Source of the DNA: Candidatus Methylomirabilota bacterium
GTDB lineage: Bacteria > Methylomirabilota > Methylomirabilia > Methylomirabilales > Methylomirabilaceae
Reading direction: 5' to 3'
DNA length: 64,000 bases
NCBI GenBank assembly: GCA_003104975.1
Contig: PQAM01000018.1
Location: 1-64,000 of the forward strand
A program made the translations under genes and the position numbers. Every line of letters starts with the position of its first letter. Position 1 is the stretch's first letter. This document shows, piece after piece, positions 27,428-35,481 of the stretch. The notes under the pieces are model-generated. The model searched no databases. It saw only the letters and a program-made list of their open reading frames with translations, and was not told the origin of the DNA.

Positions 27428-28036
27428 TTGAGAACATCAATACTGAAGTGCGTCCCGGCTGAGCGCATCGCGCAGGCGATCGTACTGGTCCGGGGACAAC
27501 GAGTGATGTTGGACAGGGACTTGGCGGCACTCTACGGAGTGGAAACCCGTGTGCTCAATCAGGCGGTGCGTCGGAACATAACGCGGTTCCCAGCGGATTT
27601 CATGGTCGTCCTGACCCGCGAGGAGATCCGGAACATATCACAAATTGTGACATGTTCAACTATTAAGCACGCTCGCAACGTGAGCGCGTTCACCGAGCAG
27701 GGAGTGGCGATGCTCTCAAGCGTCCTCAAGAGCGAGCACGCGATTGCGGTCAACATCGCCATCATACGGGCGTTCGTCTGACTGCGCGAGACGCTGTCCG
27801 TCCACAAAGAATTGGCCGCGAAACTGGGAGATCTGGAGCGCAAGATCGCCGGGCACGATGAGGGCATTCGCACGCTGTTTGAGGCCATCCGCGCCCTGAT
27901 GACCACGCCGGACAAGCCGCGTCGCTCGATCGGCTTCCGGGTCGAGGAGGCGGCAGCGTATGAGAAACGGCGGTTACGCCGCATCGCGGTGACGAGAGAT
28001 CGGGCCGACAAAGGCTTACTCAGGCAGCGGGGATGA
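27428..28036 (+). pseudogene. ORF6N-domain protein gene with one in-frame stop
   Basis: A full-length ORF6N-domain gene (about 202 codons) starting at TTG 27428. Motifs are intact on both sides of a TGA at 27779-27781: RIAQAIVLVRGQRVMLDRDL, ALYGVETRVLNQAVRRN, FTEQGVAMLSSVL before it, LRETLSVHKELAAKLGDLE and PDKPRRSIGFRVEE after it. Related copies have CGG/CGA (Arg) at this position in AF-(I/V)RLR, so one C-to-T change explains the stop. The palindrome 27631-27657 is present. ORF6N/KilA-N-type proteins are DNA-binding proteins common in phages and mobile elements; function unknown. Confidence 0.75.
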
Positions 28037-28045
28037 TGTGAGCGA

Positions 28046-28480
28046 CTATTCGAAGGGATCGGCAACATCGAGGAAGTCGAATTTCCTGAAGTCCCGATCG
28101 GATGTGTACAGCGTGCGTACCCCGTGCTGCCGGAGGAGGGCCGCCAGGTGAGCGTCGGGGACGAGGTTACCGCGTACAGGGAAGTGGGCGGTCACCCCAC
28201 GGTAGGTATCGAGGAACCCCTCAGCCTCAGAGAGTACACGTACGCGCGGCAGGCTGAGAAGCGACTCGACATTGCCGAGCGCTTCACTGGGCGAAAGCGG
28301 GCTGGCGAAAATACGCGGATGGGTAGTAATGCGGAGATAGGCTATGATCGTGGACCACGCGATGCAGAACAGGTCCGGATCTGCAACGCGCTGCTCCAAA
28401 AAGCGAGTGGCTTCTGCATGCTTTGGGGCGGACGTATCCGACGCGTAAAGGAAGATGTTGACGTCCACCGAATAACTCAT
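28046..28480 (-). CDS. VapC-type PIN-domain toxin
   Basis: A 144-residue PIN ribonuclease. Acidic active-site residues are visible: D in SVDVNIFLYASD near the N-terminus, E in SPSEALGNVE, and D residues in VPDAHLAALL and YTSDRDFRKF. Family members cleave tRNA or rRNA when the antitoxin is lost. It overlaps the antitoxin gene by 4 bases (28477-28480) and is transcribed after it, as is usual for VapBC. Confidence 0.88.
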   Translation of the reverse strand: MSYSVDVNIFLYASDTSAPKHAEATRFLEQRVADPDLFCIAWSTIIAYLRITTHPRIFASPLSPSEALGNVESLLSLPRVRVLSEAEGFLDTYRGVTAHFPVRGNLVPDAHLAALLRQHGVRTLYTSDRDFRKFDFLDVADPFE

Positions 28481-28716
28481 CTCTTGTCGCGGTCCAGGAC
28501 GCCGTACACCGCTTCTTTGTCGGAGAGATCAACCAGCGCACGCATGGGGTGGGAGGTCCAGTGAAGCTTGGACGGTTCGGGCGTAGGCTTCCGACGAGCC
28601 AAGGCTTCGGCCAGAAGCTGCGACACGATCTTGCCCAGGGAGCGCCCCTCCCGCGCCTGCAGCTTCTTGAGCTCTCTCAACAGTGGGGTATCGATGTCTA
28701 AGGTCGTTCGCGCCAT
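28477..28716 (-). CDS. VapB-type antitoxin
   Basis: A 79-residue protein with a ribbon-helix-helix N-terminus (MARTTLDIDTPLLRELKKLQ) and conserved REGRSLGKIVSQLLAEAL, typical of VapB antitoxins paired with PIN toxins. The C-terminal half would wrap and inhibit the toxin. The pair is likely autoregulated through the RHH domain. Confidence 0.85.
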   Translation of the reverse strand: MARTTLDIDTPLLRELKKLQAREGRSLGKIVSQLLAEALARRKPTPEPSKLHWTSHPMRALVDLSDKEAVYGVLDRDKR

Positions 28717-28771
28717 GATGTGATGATGCTACCATCGACGACATCCAATGTCAAACAGGATACCGACCCAA

Positions 28772-28848
28772 TGCCCTCTCCTCCGCCTTCCCTTCGCCCC
28801 CTTTGGGGAGAGAAGGCGGGGTTGAGGGGGAGACACCGGCTGCGCCGC
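28772..28848 (+). repeat. Dispersed repeat R1, shortened copy 4
   Basis: CCTTCCCTTCGCCCCCTTTG, then GGCGGGGTTGAGGGGGAGAC and CTGCGCCGCGC lead directly into R2 copy c; the middle part of R1 is missing. Confidence 0.55.
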
Positions 28849-29055
28849 GCATCATCGCGGGGATCGGGACCGACCGGGCACGTCCTGGTGGGGCGAGGAG
28901 AGGTCAGCGTAGTGTCGCATACGTCCTCTTTCAGTGATCGTCATTCCGGCCAAGCCCGCATCGCGGGCGCGAGCCGGAATCCAGTCGTTCGGCGCTGGAT
29001 TGCCGTTTTCGCGGGAATACCGCATGCACCTTCGGCGCGCCCATGGGCATGAAAG
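28849..29055 (+). repeat. Dispersed repeat R2, copy c
   Basis: ATCATCGCGGGGATCGGGAC through CAGTGATCGTCATTCCGGCC and the GCCGGAATCCAG end, then the same tail as copy b (CGTTTTCGCGGGAATACCGC). Confidence 0.75.
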
Positions 29056-29068
29056 TCCGAGGTGAGGC

Positions 29069-29194
29069 CTCCCGTGCCGCGATCGTCATTGCGAGCGACC
29101 AACGGGAGCGCGGCAATCGCATCGTTTTTGGGGCCGCGCAGAACGGTGAGATTGCTTCGGTCGCTGCGCTCCCTCGCAATGACCGACACGGGAG
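29069..29194. repeat. MITE-like palindromic element
   Basis: A 126-bp element with inverted ends CTCCCGTG (29069-29076) and CACGGGAG (29187-29194) and internal mirrored parts GTCATTGCGAGCGACC (29085) and CTCGCAATGAC (29173-29183). The CGTCATTGCGAG...CTCGCAATGAC pattern is a widespread non-coding repeat in environmental bacteria. It has no coding capacity. Confidence 0.7.
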
Positions 29195-29280
29195 ACTTTC
29201 TGGACAATGACGTTACGGGTATTATTGCACGTCAGTACCAGGCCAAACCTTGGTGGGGCGAGGAGAAGTGAAGGTGGACA

Positions 29281-29415
29281 ATGACCTCACGGCAGCGGAG
29301 AAGGCAGAGGTGATCACAAACTGTGATCACCTCCGATCACTCAAGTTCTCCCCCGCTCTCCCCTACGCTGCCGGACAAGCCACGTCGCTACTGGCTGCGC
29401 CGACTTCGAAAGAGA
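29281..29415 (+). pseudogene. ORF6N-domain gene remnant with internal deletion
   Basis: The segment encodes LTAAEKAEVITNCDHLRSLK and FSPALPYA, nearly identical to the copy at 30311, then breaks off and, in another frame, resumes with PDKPRR of the C-terminus. The N-terminus and the central helices are missing. It carries the 12-base-arm palindrome 29307-29333. Confidence 0.65.
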
Positions 29416-29577
29416 CCCTTCGCCCCCTTGGGGGAGAAGGTGAGGTTGAGGGGGCAGGACGCGAGAGCGTGAGATAGCCCAGGTCATCCCGTATCGTAGG
29501 GGCGCTGCTTGCCGCGCCCGGCCGAGTTTACGAAACGCGCCTCATCGCGGTGATCGGGACCGATCGGGCAGTGGTCG
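29416..29577 (+). repeat. Dispersed repeat R1 copy 5 joined to a partial R2
   Basis: ACCCTTCGCCCCCTTGGGGG, GAGATAGCCCAGGTCATCCC and GTAGGGGCGCTGCTTGCCGC are followed by the R2 opening TCATCGCGGTGATCGGGACC, which stops after about 30 bases where the ORF6N gene begins. The same 30 bases recur directly after that gene at 30167, so the gene is bracketed by a short direct duplication of the R2 start. Confidence 0.7.
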
Positions 29578-29599
29578 GATGACAAAAGGAGGTAAGTCG

Positions 29600-30178
29600 A
29601 TGCCGAGAAAGCAGGTGTCTACTTCACAAGCTGTCTGCCTCCCCGCCGAACGCATCGAGCGATCTATTCTCATGATCCGAGGCGAAAGGGTCATGCTTGA
29701 TGCGGATCTTGCCGAGCTGTACGGGGTCGAGACGCGCGTGCTCGTCCAGGCCGTCAAGCGGAATGCCGAGCGTTTCCCGCCGGACTTCGCCTTCGAATTG
29801 ACCGCAGAGGAGTTCAACATCTTGAGATCACAAATTGTGATCTCAAGATGGGGCGGCCGCCGGTATCTCCCCTATGCGTTTACAGAACATGGAATCGCCA
29901 TGTTATCGAGTGTACTGCACAGCCCGCGAGCCGTGCGTGCGAACATTGAGATCATGCGCGCTTTTATCCGGCTTCGTCGGATGCTTGCCTCCCATCAAGA
30001 CCTTGCCAAGCGACTGGACGAGTTAGAGCAGCGATACGACGCGCAATTCAAGACCGTATTTGATGCCATCCGCGCTCTGATGACCAACTCGGATAAGCCC
30101 CGCCGCTCGATCGGCTTCCGGGTCGAGGAGATGGCGGCGATGTACGGGAGGCGACGACGTCGCGCATCATCGCGGTGA
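29600..30178 (+). CDS. ORF6N-domain DNA-binding protein (intact copy)
   Basis: A 192-residue protein; the ATG at 29600 has AAAGGAGG upstream. The ORF6N domain (about 20-110) shows RSILMIRGERVMLDADLAEL, YGVETRVLVQAVKRN, RFPPDFAFELT and LPYAFTEHGIAMLSSVL, followed by a helical part and the C-terminal signature DKPRRSIGFRVEEMAAM. The last residues (GRRRRRASSR) are encoded by the start of the next repeat, so the natural C-terminus may have been replaced. It contains the longest palindrome (29818-29850). Role unknown; such proteins are frequent in phages and genomic islands and may act as regulators. Confidence 0.8.
   Translation: MPRKQVSTSQAVCLPAERIERSILMIRGERVMLDADLAELYGVETRVLVQAVKRNAERFPPDFAFELTAEEFNILRSQIVISRWGGRRYLPYAFTEHGIAMLSSVLHSPRAVRANIEIMRAFIRLRRMLASHQDLAKRLDELEQRYDAQFKTVFDAIRALMTNSDKPRRSIGFRVEEMAAMYGRRRRRASSR
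29818..29850. repeat. 33-bp palindrome within the ORF6N gene
   Basis: CATCTTGAGATCACA (15 bases), AAT, then TGTGATCTCAAGATG: perfect 15-base arms around a TCACA-N3-TGTGA core. It lies at the same place in the gene as palindromes with other arms in the sister copies (25173, 25208, 25585, 27631, 29307, 30512; also 25886). Confidence 0.9.
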
Positions 30179-30299
30179 TCGGGACCGACCGGGCACGTCC
30201 TGGTGGGGCGAGGAGAGGCCAGCGTAGTGTCTCAGGCGGCCCTTTTCAGTGATCGTCATTCCGGCCAAGCCCGCATCGCGGGCGCGAGCCGGAATCCAG
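30162..30299 (+). repeat. Dispersed repeat R2, copy d
   Basis: GCGCATCATCGCGGTGATCG through TGGGGCGAGGAGAGGCCAGC and CAGTGATCGTCATTCCGGCC to GAGCCGGAATCCAG. It separates two ORF6N genes and ends 12 bases before the second one's ATG. Confidence 0.75.
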
Positions 30300-30310
30300 G
30301 AGGTTGACCG

Positions 30311-30766
30311 ATGAGTGCACGGGGTGCTCTGAGTCCGGCGCCCAGCGTTGAGCGGCGCATTCTTTCCATCCGCGGTCAACGCGTGATGCTCGATGCTGAT
30401 CTGGCAGCCCTTTACGGGGTATCAACGCGGGTCCTCAACCAGGCGGTGAAACGGAACCCGGAACGCCTCCCCGAGGATTTCATGTTCCGTCTGACGGGAG
30501 CGGAGAAGGCAGAGGTGATCACAAACTGTGATCACCTCCGACCACTTAAGTTCTCCCCCGCTCTCCCCTATGCCTTTACCGAGCACGGGGCCATCATGCT
30601 GGCGAGCGTCCTCAATACACCAATCGCGGTTCAGGCCAGCGTGCAGGTCGTCCGGGCCTTCGTTCGGCTTCGGGAAATGCTGGGTAAACGATCGGCTTAC
30701 CGGTGTCTTGATGTAACAGCAGCCGACACTCAACGTAGGCTGATAGTGCAGATGGGATATGGATAA
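30311..30766 (+). CDS. ORF6N-domain protein, C-terminally truncated
   Basis: A 151-residue product from ATG 30311. Residues 14-120 match the ORF6N domain (SVERRILSIRGQRVMLDADL, LYGVSTRVLNQAVKRN, YAFTEHGAIMLASVLNTP), but homology ends at FVRLREML; the following residues (GKRSAYRCLDV...) are unrelated and the usual DKPRRSIGFRVEE end is absent. The reading frame then overlaps the start of cas3 by 8 bases. This marks the left edge of the CRISPR-Cas block. The palindrome 30512-30538 reads ITNCDHL here, in a different frame from most other copies. Confidence 0.7.
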   Translation: MSARGALSPAPSVERRILSIRGQRVMLDADLAALYGVSTRVLNQAVKRNPERLPEDFMFRLTGAEKAEVITNCDHLRPLKFSPALPYAFTEHGAIMLASVLNTPIAVQASVQVVRAFVRLREMLGKRSAYRCLDVTAADTQRRLIVQMGYG

Positions 30767-33437
30767 AGTATTGACAAGGCTTTGGGCGAAAACTTCCACG
30801 GATGGTGATGGTCGGTGGCATCCCCTTATCCTCCACATGTTGGATGTGGCCGCCAGCGCAGATGCCATCTTAGCGCGTGAACCCCAAGCCACTCGTGAAA
30901 GAATGGCGGCAATCCTTGGGCTGGGCTGGGAGGATGCCCGCCCGTGGTTGTTGCTCGTAGTGGCTTGCCATGACTTGGGAAAGGCTTGCCCTGGGTTTCA
31001 GGCTAAGTGGCCTGAACTGCTCGCTTCAACGGGACTGCGTCTGCCACGAAGTCCGAATACCAATATCCACCATGCGTTTGTGAGCCAGATTGCCCTGGCA
31101 GCATGGTTGCAAGAACGGGGATGGCCAGATGAATTGGCGGAGTTGGTAGCCGATGCAGTGGGGTGTCATCACGGAAGTCGGGCATCAGAAAAGGAAAAAG
31201 AAAAAGCTGATGCGGAAATATATGTCGGAGGGGGGGATCGACTCGAAGCAGTGCGGACAGGCTGGACTCAGGCCCGCCGTGACCTGTTAGAGGCTTTGCT
31301 GGAGGTTTTCAAGCCCAACACAATTCTCAGCAAGCAGACACTTTCTGGCCCTGACTTCATGTTGCTGTCTGGACTGACAAGCTTTGCCGACTGGATCGGC
31401 TCGGACGAAGACTGGTTCCCCTTCGGAAGCCCCGAAGACTGCAGAGATTTGGAAGCGTGGTTTCAAAAACGCAGAACCTGTGCTGACCAGGCTATGAGTG
31501 CAATCGGGTGGGAACCGAGAACCCCGCTGACCAAAGAATCAAAGTCTTTCACGGATGTCTTTGGCTTTGCGCCGCGCCCATTGCAACAGGCTGTTGACGA
31601 TGCACTCACCGAGTTGAAAAACCCCGCCATTCTCCTGCTAGAAGCGCCCATGGGTGAGGGCAAGACCGAGGCAGCATTCTTCGCTCATCTGGAATTACAG
31701 CGGAGTTTTGGGCATCGCGGTCTGTATGTAGCCCTGCCAACTAAGGCCACGGGCAATGCCATGTTCAAGCGAACCCTAAAATTCTTGAGCGATCAAGGGA
31801 TGAATCGAAGGCTTGATCTACAGCTTGTGCATAGTGGTGTGCTACTGAACGACACATTTCAGGAGCTGAAAGTATCAGGCATATACGATTCCGAGAAGGG
31901 AGGCGAAGTCCGTGCCGGAGAATGGTTCACGAACAAGAAACGGGCGCTACTCTCTGAATACGGAGTGGGAACGGTGGATCAGGCCCTTCTGCCCATTCTG
32001 CCGGTGCGACACAACTTCGTTCGCCTGTGGGGCCTTGCGAATCGCGTGGTCGTCTTCGACGAGATCCACGCCTATGATGCCTATACGGGCACGCTTCTGG
32101 TTCACCTGCTGCGATGGCTCCTGACGTTGGGGTCATCGGTGGTGCTTCTCTCCGCAACCCTGCCTCCATCGATTCGCCGCAAGTTGGCGGAGATAGTTGG
32201 TTCCGCGCTACCGGAACCTGAGAAGCCCTACCCCCGCTTATCTATCTTCTGTCCTGGTGAGAAACCACGCCAGGAACATTTTCAAGCTGACCCTCAACGC
32301 CGTTTGACGGTACGGCTACAGGGACTTCAGACAGATTTGCCAGCCATGCTTGCGGCGTTGGAGGAGGGTCTTGCCGATGGTGGCATGGGGCTGGCACTCG
32401 TCAATACAGTCCAGCGCGCTCAAGACCTATACCAACTCTTCCCCGAAGGCGAGCGGCTGGAGCGTGAAGGCCAGTGTATCGGCAAACGCCTGTCCGATGG
32501 CACGGAAGTGCTTCTCTTTCATGCTCGCTTCCCAGCAGACCGACGGCAGAGACACGAGGATCAGGCCTTGGAGACTTTTGGGGAATCCACGAATCGAACC
32601 GGTCGCAAAATCCTCATCGCCACCCAAGTGGCGGAACAGAGCCTGGACTTGGATTTCGATTTGATCGCAACCGACCTCGCACCTATCGACCTCGTGCTGC
32701 AACGTGCGGGGCGCTTGTGGCGGCATGCGAGATCATCCAGACCCGTTTCCGAACCGAAGCTACTGGTTGCGGGATTGGCTGGCGAAGAACCACCCTCGTT
32801 CGGAAAACCTCTCTGGTGGGGATCGGTGTACCGTGAGGACATTGTGTTACGAACCTGGATTCTGCTTCGAGAAGGAGAGAGACAGACTTTGATACTTCCA
32901 GATGAGATCGACACCTTGGTACAAGAGGTCTATGAAGAGCAGGTGGTCGTGCCAGAGTTTCTAGAAGAGCGGATGAACAAGGCAGTGCTTGCCGAGGGAG
33001 AAGCCATATCTCATCGTCAGCGAGCAAACCAGGCAATCATCGGGTTGCCCGACGACGCATCCTGGAACGACCCAGCGAGGTTCGTGCTTTATGACGAAGA
33101 CGAACCCGGCGTCCATCGAACCCTCATGGCCCAAACCAGGATTGGCGAAGACTCGGCTGTGGCGATCCCGTTATGGTTGGAAGACGGATTCGATTCTCAG
33201 AAGACGCCAAACTTCGCAATGTCCAAAGCGTGGTTTCTTCGGGGCGTCAGTCTTTCGCAGAAGTCGGTAGTCAAGAAACTGAAGGCGTCGGGGGTACCAG
33301 AGGGCTGGAAGGCATCGCCGCTCTTGCGCAATTGCTTTCCCCTAGTACTAGAAACCGATGGTCGTTGGACAGTAGACGCGTCGGTGCGACTTGATGATGA
33401 CTTGGGATTGGTGTACGAGACGAAGGAGCCCAAATGA
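30759..33437 (+). CDS. cas3: CRISPR-associated nuclease/helicase Cas3 (type I-E)
   Basis: The 892-residue effector that is recruited by Cascade and degrades target DNA. An N-terminal HD nuclease has the metal motif ACHDLGKA and an upstream HPLILHMLDVA; the superfamily 2 helicase shows motif I APMGEGKTEAAF, the DExH box FDEIHAYD, motif III LSATLPP and motif VI QRAGRLWRH. First gene of a tightly packed cas operon; its stop overlaps the next start (ATGA at 33434). The upstream ribosome site is weak. Confidence 0.95.
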   Translation: MDKVLTRLWAKTSTDGDGRWHPLILHMLDVAASADAILAREPQATRERMAAILGLGWEDARPWLLLVVACHDLGKACPGFQAKWPELLASTGLRLPRSPNTNIHHAFVSQIALAAWLQERGWPDELAELVADAVGCHHGSRASEKEKEKADAEIYVGGGDRLEAVRTGWTQARRDLLEALLEVFKPNTILSKQTLSGPDFMLLSGLTSFADWIGSDEDWFPFGSPEDCRDLEAWFQKRRTCADQAMSAIGWEPRTPLTKESKSFTDVFGFAPRPLQQAVDDALTELKNPAILLLEAPMGEGKTEAAFFAHLELQRSFGHRGLYVALPTKATGNAMFKRTLKFLSDQGMNRRLDLQLVHSGVLLNDTFQELKVSGIYDSEKGGEVRAGEWFTNKKRALLSEYGVGTVDQALLPILPVRHNFVRLWGLANRVVVFDEIHAYDAYTGTLLVHLLRWLLTLGSSVVLLSATLPPSIRRKLAEIVGSALPEPEKPYPRLSIFCPGEKPRQEHFQADPQRRLTVRLQGLQTDLPAMLAALEEGLADGGMGLALVNTVQRAQDLYQLFPEGERLEREGQCIGKRLSDGTEVLLFHARFPADRRQRHEDQALETFGESTNRTGRKILIATQVAEQSLDLDFDLIATDLAPIDLVLQRAGRLWRHARSSRPVSEPKLLVAGLAGEEPPSFGKPLWWGSVYREDIVLRTWILLREGERQTLILPDEIDTLVQEVYEEQVVVPEFLEERMNKAVLAEGEAISHRQRANQAIIGLPDDASWNDPARFVLYDEDEPGVHRTLMAQTRIGEDSAVAIPLWLEDGFDSQKTPNFAMSKAWFLRGVSLSQKSVVKKLKASGVPEGWKASPLLRNCFPLVLETDGRWTVDASVRLDDDLGLVYETKEPK

Positions 33438-34966
33438 GCCAATTTAACTTGATCGATGAGAAATGGATACCCGTGCGATTCTCCGATGGAAGCCGCGACG
33501 AACTGGGTATTCGTGACACCCTCCTGCGATCAAAAGAGATCGCGGCCATCGAGGACCCATCACCCTTGGTGGTGGTGGCCCTGCACCGCTTTCTGCTCGC
33601 ACTTCTGTACCGTGCTCTGGAAGGGCCGACCGACATCGAGCAGGCCAAGGCTCTGTTTAGGGACGGGCTGCCAAGCGAAAAAATCACGGCCTACTTGGAA
33701 AAGTGGCAGGATCGGTTCTGGTTGTTTGATGAGGGGTATCCCTTTTATCAAGTTTCTGCTTACGAGCCGCAAGAAAAGAAAGAATGGAAGTCATGGCCAG
33801 CAATTGCGGCTGAACATAACGCCAACAACGCAAAAGTACTTTTTGATCACATCGAGATTGCCGCCGCTGGACCGACTCCGTCGCGGATGGCAGCTCGGTG
33901 GCTTGTCGCTTGCCAGACATTCGCTCTTGGCGGAGGGAACAGCGATTTCGTCTACACGAAGACTGCGCCGTCGGCGACTGCTGCCATGGTTCTACCCTTG
34001 GGGATACACCTCCACGATACGCTGCTGGTCTCTCTTGTGCCCGAGAACAAGGAAGTGCTTGCAGATGATCGGCCCATCTGGGAGCAAGAACCGGTCCCAC
34101 TTGCGTCGCTAAAAAATGGCATCGCAAGACCGGCAATGGGTGTAGTGGATTTATATACATGGTTGGCGCGGTCGATCACATTTCATCTTGATGGAAATGG
34201 TGAGACGCTGAGTGAACTGGCATTTGCCTCGGGAGTCGAATGTTCTTCAGAAGGCTACATTGACCCTATGCTTGGCTACAGGATTGACGACAAGTGGGGG
34301 AGGCTACCCATTCAATTTCGTCATCGGGGGCTTTGGCGAGACTTCGACTCCTTACTGCCCGACGATTCACATCTGGCACCCAAGGTAATCGAGCATGCGT
34401 CGGTATTGAGCCGGTCGAACCGGGACCGAATCCCACGATCGGTGTTAGTCCTCGGTCAGGCGAATAACAAGGCAAAGATCGAGTATTGGCGCATGGAGCG
34501 GTTTGCACTGCCAGAGGCGCTGACTGGGGACCGATTCATCCGAACGGAAATCCGGCAACTTCTTAAAGAAGCAGAGGACGCACAAAAATCTCTCTGGTTG
34601 GCCTGTCGCTCATACGCACGAGATATTCTAAGTCGAGGGGAACGAGAGCCTGACAAAAAAGATATTAAGGCATTTGTGGAACAGATGCCGGTGAATTCCT
34701 GGTACTGGTCCACCCTTGAATCTCGCTTTCACGACATCTTGCGCGAGTACACCCTCGAACGCGATTTCGAGGACATCCGCTGTCAGTGGTTAGAGTCCGT
34801 CAGGGGTACCCTCAAGAAAGCATGGGGCCAGCACCGCGCCTCGGTTTCGATGGGCGATGCTTGGGCGATCCGTGCCCTCGTGAAAGCCGAAGGACCGGTG
34901 TTACGCAAGCTGAAGGAACTGAACGACGAGATTGCCAAACTTGAACCGCGGAAGGAGGTCCTGTGA
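33434..34966 (+). CDS. casA: Type I-E Cascade large subunit Cse1/CasA (Cas8e)
   Basis: A 510-residue large subunit responsible for PAM recognition and Cas3 recruitment. The N-terminus FNLIDEKWIPVRFSDGS and LGIRDTLLRSKEI are the usual Cse1 opening; a central region with LLALLYRALEGP, GLPSEKITAYLEKWQDRFWLF and PFYQV also fits, and the C-terminal four-helix bundle is present. It lies between cas3 and cse2 with overlapping starts and stops. Confidence 0.93.
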   Translation: MSQFNLIDEKWIPVRFSDGSRDELGIRDTLLRSKEIAAIEDPSPLVVVALHRFLLALLYRALEGPTDIEQAKALFRDGLPSEKITAYLEKWQDRFWLFDEGYPFYQVSAYEPQEKKEWKSWPAIAAEHNANNAKVLFDHIEIAAAGPTPSRMAARWLVACQTFALGGGNSDFVYTKTAPSATAAMVLPLGIHLHDTLLVSLVPENKEVLADDRPIWEQEPVPLASLKNGIARPAMGVVDLYTWLARSITFHLDGNGETLSELAFASGVECSSEGYIDPMLGYRIDDKWGRLPIQFRHRGLWRDFDSLLPDDSHLAPKVIEHASVLSRSNRDRIPRSVLVLGQANNKAKIEYWRMERFALPEALTGDRFIRTEIRQLLKEAEDAQKSLWLACRSYARDILSRGEREPDKKDIKAFVEQMPVNSWYWSTLESRFHDILREYTLERDFEDIRCQWLESVRGTLKKAWGQHRASVSMGDAWAIRALVKAEGPVLRKLKELNDEIAKLEPRKEVL

Positions 34967-35481
34967 GTACATTCATCGAATGGCTGGAAAACCTAAACGA
35001 AAAAGACACCAAGGTGCGAGCGGTATTGAGGCGTAGTCTTGCTTTTGATCCGGGAGCATTTGTGCCCGCTTATCCCTATGTTGAACCCTTCCTGAAAGGC
35101 GAGGACAACTCCTGGCGGAGGGGAATGCTCTACCTTGTGGCCGGCCTTTGGGCTGCACACTGGTTGCAGGGCCGTCAGGGCGCACCGATGCCCATCGGGA
35201 GGGCCTGTGCGGCATACCAGGCGGCAAGCAACTCCGCCAGCACCGAACGCCGCTTCATCACGCTGCTTGATTCGGACGGTGATCAGTTGCCCCATAGGCT
35301 GCGTCAGATAATTGGGCTGCTCAAGGAATACGCCATCGACTTTGAAGCCCTGCTGCAAGGGCTGTTGTATTGGAACGACGACCGCAAACGCACTCAAAAC
35401 TCCTGGGCGCGCGATTTCTACCGGCATTTGAATACCGAAACAGAAGAACAACTCACGACCCAAGAGGAGGTATCGCTGTGA
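34963..35481 (+). CDS. casB: Type I-E Cascade small subunit Cse2/CasB
   Basis: A 172-residue helical small subunit starting at GTG 34963, overlapping the casA stop. Features of the family: VRAVLRRSLAFDPG near the start, YLVAGLWAAHW, and RLRQIIGLLKEYAIDFEALL with YWNDDRK. Two copies line the Cascade belly and stabilise the R-loop. Confidence 0.9.
   Translation: MSTFIEWLENLNEKDTKVRAVLRRSLAFDPGAFVPAYPYVEPFLKGEDNSWRRGMLYLVAGLWAAHWLQGRQGAPMPIGRACAAYQAASNSASTERRFITLLDSDGDQLPHRLRQIIGLLKEYAIDFEALLQGLLYWNDDRKRTQNSWARDFYRHLNTETEEQLTTQEEVSL

Noticed and set aside
25173-30538. CRP-type binding sites for the TCACA/TGTGA palindromes
   Set aside because: CRP binds TGTGA-N6-TCACA; here the half-sites are in the reverse order with a 3-base spacer, inside coding sequence.
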